This document shows, one piece after another, positions 1 through 5,668 of a stretch of DNA of 5,668 bases (positions are counted from its first letter, which is position 1; each line of letters begins with the position of its first letter). This DNA is from Betaproteobacteria bacterium UBA2293 (GTDB lineage Bacteria > Pseudomonadota > Gammaproteobacteria > Burkholderiales > Rhodocyclaceae). The notes beneath the pieces are model-generated. The model had not been told where the DNA came from. It searched no databases and was given only the letters and a program-made list of their open reading frames with translations. The position numbers and the translations under genes are program-made. The stretch spans positions 18,402 to 24,069 of the forward strand of contig DDWF01000204.1 in assembly GCA_002345845.1 (NCBI GenBank). The letters are read 5' to 3'.

Positions 1-543
1 GCTGTCGAGATTGCCGGTCGGCTCGTCGGCGAGCAACACCAGCGGGCTGGTGACAATGGCGCGGGCGATGGCGACGCGCTGCTGTTGGCCGCCGGACAGT
101 TCGGCCGGGGTATGGTGCCCCCAGCCCTGCAGCCCGACCTTGGCCAGGGCGGCGCCAGCGGCCCGATGGCGTTCGGCCGCCAGTTCGCCGCGATAGAGCA
201 GCGGCAATTCGACGTTTTCCTGCGCCGACGTCCGCGCCAGCAGATTGAAGCCCTGGAAGACGAAACCGAGACAGTTGCGGCGCAACAGGGCGCGCTGGTT
301 GCGATCCAGGCGTTCGACATGGATGCCGCGAAACAGGTATTCGCCATCGCTGGGCGTATCGAGGCAGCCGAGCAGGTTCATCGCGGTCGATTTGCCGGAG
401 CCGCTCGGCCCCATGACGGCAACGAATTCGCCGCTGTCGATCGTCAGGTCGACACCCTGCAGCGCTTGAAATGCCGCCTCACCCTGGCCATAGGTCTTGG
501 TGATGCCGCGTAGCGAAATCAGCGCTTCGTCGGACGAATTCAT
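1..543 (-). CDS. MacB/LolD-type ABC transporter ATP-binding protein (partial, C-terminal part missing)
   Basis: This is the ATPase of an ABC efflux or export system; it would hydrolyse ATP on the cytoplasmic face of the inner membrane. The 181 visible codons run open to the window edge. They contain Walker A GPSGSGKS (residues 45-52), the Q-loop glutamine in VFQGFNLL (Q97), the signature LSGGQQQR (149-156), Walker B LVLLADE (168-174) and the D-loop NLD. The pattern is that of the MacB/LolD/FtsE-like family. The start ATG overlaps the stop of the fusion-protein gene (ATGA, 540-543). AGGAAG lies 7 bases upstream, at 551-556, inside that gene. Because the end is missing, the sequence cannot tell whether this is a MacB-like protein fused to its membrane domain or a stand-alone ATPase with a separate FtsX-like permease gene. 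The family call is firm; the substrate is unknown. Confidence 0.95.
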   Translation of the reverse strand, partial: MNSSDEALISLRGITKTYGQGEAAFQALQGVDLTIDSGEFVAVMGPSGSGKSTAMNLLGCLDTPSDGEYLFRGIHVERLDRNQRALLRRNCLGFVFQGFNLLARTSAQENVELPLLYRGELAAERHRAAGAALAKVGLQGWGHHTPAELSGGQQQRVAIARAIVTSPLVLLADEPTGNLDS

Positions 544-1826
544 TTCTTCGCTTCCTGATAATCAGTGATTACCGCCATGCCCGCTTGCAGGTCGCCCGCC
601 GTCACCTCTGTATACCGGCCGTTGCTGACACCGGTTTGTACGGCAAGCGGCAGTGGGCCGCCATCACCCATCACCCAGACCTGCGTTTCACCTGCCTTGG
701 CGGACGACGGCCGTTTTTTTTGCGCCTCGGGCGGCGGCCCGGGCAACAAGCGAGCAACGAAGCCTCGACTGGGCGTTTCCGTGCTGGCGTTCGGCGGCGA
801 AAAGCGCAGCGCCGAATTCGGCACCAGCAATACCTGATCGCGGCTGGCCGTGACGATGCTGGCCGTCGCCGTCATGCCGGGGCGCAAGGCCAGGTCATCG
901 TTGCTGACCTGCAATATGGTCTTGTAGGTGACGACATTGTCGGTCGTCGTCGCCCCCAGACCAACGCGTTGAATGGTCGCGGGAAACTTGCGGCCAGGCC
1001 AGGCCGAGACGGTGAAGGTCGCCTGTTGACCGGCCTTGACGTTGCCGACGTCGGCTTCGTCGACCTTGACCTGCAATTCCATTTTCGACAAATCTTCGGC
1101 CAGCACGAACAGCACCGGCGTGGTCATTGTCGCCGCCACGGTCTGGCCGGGTTCGACCTTGCGCGTCAGGACGACGCCGTCGACCGGCGAACGGATGGTC
1201 GCCTTGCCGAGATTGGTTTCATCGGTTTTCAGCGTCGCCCGCGCCTGTACCACGTCGGCCTTGGCACTGGCTTCATTGGCCAGCGCCCGCAGGGCGACGG
1301 CCTCGGCCGTTTCCAGTTCGGTCCTGGCTGGCACCTGGCCACCGGAGAGCTCGGCCACCTGCCGCATGCGGGCCAGCGAGGCTTTCGCCTCGGCCACCGT
1401 CGCCGCCGCCAGAGCCACCGAGGCTTCGGCTGCGGCGACCGCCGCTTGCGACTTGACGACGGTGTCTCTGAGCTTGGCCGTATCGAGTTCGGCCAGCAAT
1501 TGCCCCTTCTTGACCACATCGTTTTCCTGTACCCGCACGCTGGCCAGCGTGCCGGACAACTCGCTGCCGACATCGACCGATTTGGTGGGCTGCAAGGTGC
1601 CGCTGGCCGAAGCGGTCACCAGTAGCTTGCCGAACTCGATCTCCTCGCTCACGTAAGTACCGGTTGCGCCGTTGCCGCCGGGGAGAAACAGGGCGATGCC
1701 GACAAGCAGCAGGATGACGGCGGCGCACGCCGCCAGCCAGCGGCGCTTGGCGGACAGCGCGCCTTTCGGCGTAGCGCTCAACAAGCCGAGCAGGGCGGCG
1801 GTGGAAGGGTCGGTGGTTTGTTTCAT
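540..1826 (-). CDS. MacA-type periplasmic membrane fusion protein of a tripartite ABC pump
   Basis: This 428-residue adaptor of the HlyD/MacA family would connect the inner-membrane ABC transporter to the outer-membrane channel. A positively charged cytoplasmic N-terminus precedes one membrane anchor (about 29-48). The first lipoyl-like half follows (about 80-118, with VGSELSG and VKKGQLLAELD). An Ala-rich alpha-hairpin coiled coil spans about 119-207. The second lipoyl half contains IRSPVDGVV and EPGQTV (about 211-230). A beta-barrel domain (about 248-325, ending in LRPGMTA) and a membrane-proximal domain complete the protein. The last domain is interrupted by a Pro/Ser/Lys-rich stretch (about 343-378). 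There is no lipobox, so the protein is anchored by its helix. The start ATG overlaps the upstream stop (ATGA, 1823-1826); AGGAA sits at 1830-1834, with a rather short spacing. The overlap on both sides implies translational coupling. MacA is the nearest named relative, but the substrate is unknown, so no symbol is given. Confidence 0.93.
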   Translation of the reverse strand: MKQTTDPSTAALLGLLSATPKGALSAKRRWLAACAAVILLLVGIALFLPGGNGATGTYVSEEIEFGKLLVTASASGTLQPTKSVDVGSELSGTLASVRVQENDVVKKGQLLAELDTAKLRDTVVKSQAAVAAAEASVALAAATVAEAKASLARMRQVAELSGGQVPARTELETAEAVALRALANEASAKADVVQARATLKTDETNLGKATIRSPVDGVVLTRKVEPGQTVAATMTTPVLFVLAEDLSKMELQVKVDEADVGNVKAGQQATFTVSAWPGRKFPATIQRVGLGATTTDNVVTYKTILQVSNDDLALRPGMTATASIVTASRDQVLLVPNSALRFSPPNASTETPSRGFVARLLPGPPPEAQKKRPSSAKAGETQVWVMGDGGPLPLAVQTGVSNGRYTEVTAGDLQAGMAVITDYQEAKK

Positions 1827-3271
1827 GAGTTCCTGCTTTCTTCGGGTTCCGGCGTCGGCGCGGCGACTTGCCAGCCGCCGCCGAGCGCCTTGTAGAGCTT
1901 GATCAGACTGCTCAGGACGGTGGCCTCTGCTGTCGCCAGACTGTCTTCGGTGCTCAGGCGGGTGCGTTCGGTTTCCAGCACTTTCTGGAAATCGGTAAGG
2001 CCGGATTCGTACAAGTTGCGCGCCAGTTGCGCCGCGTTACGCGCGGCGTCGGCCGCCGCCCGCCGGGCGGCGACGCGCTCGTGGGCGGCGGCATAGGCAG
2101 TCAATGCATTCTCGACCTCCTCCAGCGCCCCCAGTACGCTGGCTTCATAGCTGATCAAAGCCTGCTCCTGTACCGCGCTCTGGATGGCCACCGCCGCCCG
2201 CAGCTTGCCGCCATCGAACAGGGTCGCCGCCAGACTGCCGCTCACCGCGCGCAGCAGCGTATCGCTGCCGCCGAGGGCGGCAAGACTGTAGGCCTGCCAG
2301 CCGAAGGAGCCACCCAGTGCCAGACTGGGATAGCGGGCCGCCAGCTTCTGTCCGACGCGCGCCGTTTCCGCCGCCAGCGTGCGTTCGGCGGCGCGCAGGT
2401 CGGGCCGCTGGCGCAGCACGTCGGCCGGGATACCGGCGCCGATGGCAGCTTTGACGACGGGCAAGGGGCGGACTTCGCGCAGTTCGCCCAGGAGTGCCCC
2501 GGGATGACGGCCGAGCAGGACGGCCAGGCGGTTGCCGGCTGCCGTCAGGCCGACCTCCAGATCGGGTATGCCGGCCCGCGTCTGTTCACGATTGCTGCGT
2601 GCCTGTTCGACATCGCTGCGGCTGGCCAGACCGGCCTGATTGCGCCATTCGGTGATCTGCAAGGTGGTCGACTGGCTGTCCAGATTGGCACGGGCAATCG
2701 CCAGCCGTTGCTGGTAGCTGCGCAGATCGACATAGTTCTGAGCAACTTCGGCCAGTAGCGAAACGCGGGTATTTTCCAGGCTCGCGGCGCTGGCTGCCTG
2801 ATCGGCGGTGGCGGCCTCGACAGCGCGGCGGGTAGCGCCGAACAGGTCGATTTCCCAACTGGCATCGAAACCGGCGTCGTACAGGGTCCGTTCCTGCTGG
2901 ACACTGATGGCTTCCGCTCCTTTGCTGCGGTTGCCGGCGACGGATGTCGTCAGGGTCGGGAAAAAGCCGCTCATCGACTGCTGGCGAGCTGCCCTGGACT
3001 GGCGCAGCCGCGACTGGGCAAGACGCAGATCGAGGCTGCCGGCCAGCGCTTCGTCGATCAGGCGGTCAAGCAGCGGATCCTCGAGTTGCCGCCACCAACG
3101 GGCCAGCTCTCCCGTCGCTGCGCTCGTTGCCGGAGCCGCTGTCCAGTTGGCCGGCAGGTTCAAGGCCGGTACCTGGTAATCCGGGCCGACCGAGGGCAAT
3201 TGCGCGCAAGCGGAAAGCAGCATCGCGGCCAGGCACAAAGCCAGAGATTTTTTGGGCATTCGACAATTCAT
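1823..3271 (-). CDS. NodT-family (TolC-like) outer-membrane efflux lipoprotein
   Basis: This 482-residue outer-membrane channel subunit would form the exit duct of the pump encoded downstream. The N-terminus is a lipoprotein signal ending in LLSAC, with the lipidated Cys at residue 22. The following Ala does not give inner-membrane retention under the +2 rule, so outer-membrane location is expected. Family hallmarks are GPDY (29-32), a WW pair (59-60), SWEIDLFG (138-145), RPDLRAAER (289-297), LFDGG (351-355) and a C-terminal KALGGGW (461-467). Two internally similar halves rich in Ala/Gln/Glu helices fit the TolC fold, and the length is normal for the family. The start is uncertain: ATG at 3271 or the in-frame ATG at 3259, which gives a more compact signal peptide (MPKKSLALCL). 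Neither has a clear Shine-Dalgarno sequence. The upstream hydrolase gene ends 67 bases away with no terminator between, so the two are probably co-transcribed. Confidence 0.94.
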   Translation of the reverse strand: MNCRMPKKSLALCLAAMLLSACAQLPSVGPDYQVPALNLPANWTAAPATSAATGELARWWRQLEDPLLDRLIDEALAGSLDLRLAQSRLRQSRAARQQSMSGFFPTLTTSVAGNRSKGAEAISVQQERTLYDAGFDASWEIDLFGATRRAVEAATADQAASAASLENTRVSLLAEVAQNYVDLRSYQQRLAIARANLDSQSTTLQITEWRNQAGLASRSDVEQARSNREQTRAGIPDLEVGLTAAGNRLAVLLGRHPGALLGELREVRPLPVVKAAIGAGIPADVLRQRPDLRAAERTLAAETARVGQKLAARYPSLALGGSFGWQAYSLAALGGSDTLLRAVSGSLAATLFDGGKLRAAVAIQSAVQEQALISYEASVLGALEEVENALTAYAAAHERVAARRAAADAARNAAQLARNLYESGLTDFQKVLETERTRLSTEDSLATAEATVLSSLIKLYKALGGGWQVAAPTPEPEESRNS

Positions 3272-3338
3272 TGAATGGCTTGCAGGAACATCCCGCTGGC
3301 AATGTCGACGGGACGGAAAAATATCAACGGCATATGGC
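3272..3338 (-). other. Short intergenic gap between the hydrolase and outer-membrane channel genes
   Basis: These 67 bases contain no inverted repeat with a T-tract and no convincing promoter, so read-through from the hydrolase gene is likely. On the minus strand the reading frame of the channel gene stays open across the gap but has no ATG, GTG or TTG. The channel start is therefore not hidden further upstream in the gap. Confidence 0.5.
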
Positions 3339-4577
3339 TCATTTGCGACGCAATTCGCCTACCGGCGTCAGCCAACGCGCTGCATCACGCTTCAGCCATT
3401 CGGCAGCAATCGGATCATTCTTCAATTGGGCATCGAGAAAAGCCACGCTCAAGCGCTGAATGGCGATGACCTGGCGTGCCTGATTGGCGACCGTGGAAGC
3501 CGACATGCCGGCAGCGCCGGCCGGGTCACCCATGCTGCCGGGGCCACCTCGCCGACCACCCGGCGGCATGCCGCTGCCCCCGGTGCGATCGCCCGGGCCG
3601 CCCGGTCTGCCCTCGCCACCGCGCCCGGATTCCCTGCGCCCTGCGGCGCTCTGCTCGACAAATACCAGGGAGCCGCCAGCGAGAACATGATGCGGGCCAC
3701 CGGAAAGCAGCAGCAAATACTTGTTGCCATCCGGCATGTAGGTAAAGGGCGCCAGTCGTGCCGCCAGTGAGGTGACAACGCCGAAGCTGTCGCTATCCTC
3801 GGTCGCCGTCGCAGCGAAGATCGGCAAATCGATGGCGCCGAATCGCCGGGAAAAACCGCCGCCCGTCTCATTGGCGTACGGACTGAGCAGAATCGCCGCT
3901 TTCGGCGGATTGTTCAGCGCTGGCGGGGTGATACCGTTAATCCGCTCGCCAGCCAGCACCTGTACCGTCTGCGCACCGATGTCGTAGCCGGCCACGGCAC
4001 TCAGCCTTGGGTCGATTCGATCAAATGGGGGCGTGCCGCCGGCAACGCGTTTTTCCAGCTCGGACAACACGCTGAACACAGCACCGAGGCGCGCCTTGAG
4101 TGCTGCTGTTGCATAGCTTTCGCGAGCCAGAGCGGCGAAGTCGGCGTTCTTCGCCCGATGTCCCTGCAGGGCCGCCGGGCCGAAACGCGCGGGCTGCAAG
4201 CTGAGCACCGCGTAGCCGGCCTCCACCCAGACGGCACGCCAGCTATCTCCGGCCGCGGCGGGCTCGCCGAGGCCGGGCAGATAGACGATCAGGGGGTAGC
4301 GCCCGGCTTCCCGCGGCAGGGCCAGCATCACCGGGATGTCAGCAGGTGCCGCCGGGTCGCCGCTTACCCAGCTTTCGTGCAGAACCTCAGGCGTATGGCG
4401 CCGTTCCGGCTGATAGGCGCGTTCGGCATAACGGCGCAGGACAGGATCATCTGCCGTCGGCGGACGGCGCGGGCTACTGCAACTGCTCAGCAACATCAGC
4501 AGCGCGACTCCGGCCAGCCAGAACGGTGGCCGTTCGGTGCCGATCAATAAAGGTGAAAAAAGGGAGGCGCTGATCAT
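3339..4577 (-). CDS. Lipoprotein alpha/beta-hydrolase, dienelactone hydrolase/PAF-acetylhydrolase-like, with Asp in the nucleophile elbow
   Basis: This is a predicted secreted alpha/beta-hydrolase of 412 residues; the substrate is unknown. The signal peptide ends in LLSSC (Cys33), and Ser follows, so an outer-membrane lipoprotein is likely. VYLPGLGEP (about 99-107) looks like the first strand and oxyanion region. AVAGYDIGAQT (about 195-205) sits where this group normally has G-x-S-x-G, so Asp199 replaces the Ser nucleophile. TATEDSD (about 257-263, candidate acid Asp261) and SGGPHHVLAGG (about 292-302, candidate His296) supply the rest of a triad. A Gly/Pro/Arg-rich stretch (about 313-359) separates the His loop from the last helices. 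I chose ATG 4577 over the adjacent TTG 4580 because ATG is stronger; GGAGAG lies 8 bases upstream of it. The gene heads a same-strand run with the efflux genes, which suggests a linked substrate, but this is only context. It could also be a non-catalytic homologue. Confidence 0.85.
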   Translation of the reverse strand: MISASLFSPLLIGTERPPFWLAGVALLMLLSSCSSPRRPPTADDPVLRRYAERAYQPERRHTPEVLHESWVSGDPAAPADIPVMLALPREAGRYPLIVYLPGLGEPAAAGDSWRAVWVEAGYAVLSLQPARFGPAALQGHRAKNADFAALARESYATAALKARLGAVFSVLSELEKRVAGGTPPFDRIDPRLSAVAGYDIGAQTVQVLAGERINGITPPALNNPPKAAILLSPYANETGGGFSRRFGAIDLPIFAATATEDSDSFGVVTSLAARLAPFTYMPDGNKYLLLLSGGPHHVLAGGSLVFVEQSAAGRRESGRGGEGRPGGPGDRTGGSGMPPGGRRGGPGSMGDPAGAAGMSASTVANQARQVIAIQRLSVAFLDAQLKNDPIAAEWLKRDAARWLTPVGELRRK

Positions 4578-4633
4578 CAACAGAGCTCTCCGCAGCGGGA
4601 AAAGCGGTGAGGCGCCAAGCCGTCTGGTGTCAT
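4577..4633 (-). CDS. Possible 18-residue leader peptide coupled to the hydrolase gene
   Basis: This short ORF encodes MTPDGLAPHRFSRCGELC and then TGA. Its stop overlaps the hydrolase start by one base (TGATG, 4575-4579), an arrangement typical of translational coupling. AAGGA at 4641-4645 lies 7 bases before its ATG, a better ribosome site than several of the full genes here have. The peptide has two Cys and one His near its end and no signal peptide or membrane segment. I recognise no family. It may be a regulatory leader whose translation opens the hydrolase start, a true microprotein, or a chance ORF; its shortness means coding potential cannot be judged from one sequence. Confidence 0.4.
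   Translation of the reverse strand: MTPDGLAPHRFSRCGELC
4586..4591 (-). promoter_or_regulatory. Ribosome binding site of the hydrolase gene
   Basis: GGAGAG on the minus strand ends 8 bases before ATG 4577. It supports that start over internal alternatives; the ATG and the TTG next to it share this site. The site lies within the 18-codon leader ORF, so ribosomes translating the leader would pass over it. Confidence 0.6.
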
Positions 4634-4640
4634 GTCCTTA

Positions 4641-4645
4641 TCCTT
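4641..4645 (-). promoter_or_regulatory. Ribosome binding site of the leader ORF
   Basis: AAGGA on the minus strand is followed by 7 bases and then ATG 4633. A second AAGGA at 4635-4639 is too close to the ATG to serve well. The pair makes this the most purine-rich initiation region in the window. Confidence 0.45.
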
Positions 4646-4692
4646 GAAGGCCGCAGCAATCTGCGACAGGACGCATGCTCCTATCCGGCGAG

Positions 4693-4728
4693 GTTAATAG
4701 CGGTTAATGCTCTGTAAATGAACGTAAA
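4693..4728 (+). promoter_or_regulatory. Four phased half-sites, probable OmpR-family response-regulator binding array
   Basis: Read on the plus strand, GTTAA starts at 4693 and 4703, and GTAAA starts at 4714 and 4724. The steps are 10, 11 and 10 bases, so all four lie on one face of the helix. Each pair has the form half-site-N5-half-site, typical of tandem dimers of OmpR-family regulators. The GTAAA pair matches the published CpxR box pattern. The GTTAA pair resembles, but does not exactly match, PmrA- or PhoP-type boxes. The array lies between the thiC terminator and the hydrolase gene, about 115-150 bases upstream of its ATG, so it most likely controls the efflux operon. Which regulator binds is inferred, not shown. 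Confidence 0.5.
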
Positions 4729-4770
4729 TATCGAGCATGGGCGTCGACTGGCGATGCCCGGCACAGAGGC

Positions 4771-4801
4771 AAAAAAAAGGCGGCTGAAATGCAGCCGCCT
4801 T
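4771..4801 (-). terminator. Rho-independent terminator of thiC
   Basis: A perfect 10-bp stem (4792-4801 paired with 4777-4786, sequence AAGGCGGCTG and its complement) encloses a 5-base loop. On the minus strand it runs directly into eight consecutive T at 4771-4778. It starts 24 bases after the thiC stop. The plus strand lacks a T-tract, so the terminator works in one direction and insulates the efflux operon from thiC transcription. Confidence 0.95.
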
Positions 4802-4825
4802 CCTCGAAGCAGGGCTGATGTCGCT

Positions 4826-5668
<843 letters not shown>

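Larger units (their letters stand above)
4578..4770 (-). promoter_or_regulatory. Control region of the hydrolase-efflux operon
   Basis: This 193-base stretch between the thiC terminator and the hydrolase start is visibly more AT-rich around 4690-4732 than its surroundings. It must hold the operon promoter unless transcription leaks through the terminator. I see no convincing sigma-70 pair. TTTACA (minus strand, 4713-4718) is one mismatch from a -35 box, but the hexamer 16 bases on (TAACCT, 4691-4696) is a poor -10. Such weak boxes would fit an activator-dependent promoter. The phased half-site array and the leader ORF lie inside this region. Confidence 0.45.

Noticed and set aside
585..1625. 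Long plus-strand open frame (346 codons) opposite the fusion-protein gene
   Set aside because: It lies antisense to a clear MacA-type gene, has Arg/Gly/Gln-rich composition typical of GC-rich shadow frames, and shows no recognisable motif.
1868..2758. Plus-strand open frame (296 codons) opposite the outer-membrane channel gene
   Set aside because: It is antisense to a well-supported NodT-family gene and its translation has no domain-like pattern.
3272..3338. Terminator or separate promoter between the hydrolase and channel genes
   Set aside because: No stem with a T-tract and no -35/-10 pair could be found in this gap.
3501..3641. GC-rich repeat in the hydrolase as a tandem-repeat or phase-variable tract
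   Set aside because: The GGPG-like units are irregular at the DNA level, with no exact short unit repeated in tandem.
2944..3770. Overlapping plus-strand frames across the channel-hydrolase junction
   Set aside because: They are GC-driven open frames with no family signature, crossing two real minus-strand genes.
4713..4718. TTTACA on the minus strand as a sigma-70 -35 box
   Set aside because: It is one mismatch from consensus, but no acceptable -10 lies 16-18 bases downstream, and the bases are better explained as part of the GTAAA half-site.

Overview
The window reads as a stretch of a GC-rich betaproteobacterial chromosome. The ThiC fragment and the overall codon usage suggest Rhodocyclales or a relative, but this is an impression and no search was run. 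Every supportable gene lies on the minus strand, so the genes read from high to low coordinates.

Right part (4771-5668): the last 280 codons of thiC, which makes the thiamine pyrimidine precursor, followed by a textbook rho-independent terminator at 4771-4801. This ends the housekeeping unit.

Middle (about 4578-4770): a compact control region. It holds four evenly phased half-sites (GTTAA, GTTAA, GTAAA, GTAAA at 10/11/10-bp steps). These look like a tandem binding site for an OmpR-family response regulator; the second pair matches the CpxR box pattern GTAAA-N5-GTAAA. Next comes a possible 18-codon leader ORF with a good ribosome binding site. Its stop codon overlaps the start codon of the following gene (TGATG).

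Left part (1-4577): a probable four-gene operon. It begins with a lipoprotein alpha/beta-hydrolase whose nucleophile position holds Asp instead of Ser. A TolC/NodT-type outer-membrane lipoprotein, a MacA-type membrane fusion protein and a MacB/LolD-type ABC ATPase follow; the ATPase is cut by the window edge. The last two junctions are 4-base ATGA overlaps, and 67 bases without a visible terminator separate the hydrolase from the outer-membrane gene. The three transport genes would form a tripartite ABC efflux or export pump spanning both membranes, with its permease domain or gene beyond position 1. The hydrolase is predicted to sit in the outer membrane, next to the pump's exit duct, and may act on the exported substrate. 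That functional link is inferred from gene order only.

The most interesting points are the phased regulatory array, the coupled leader ORF and the Asp-nucleophile hydrolase at the head of an efflux operon. No tRNA, rRNA, CRISPR array, insertion sequence or phage gene was seen.
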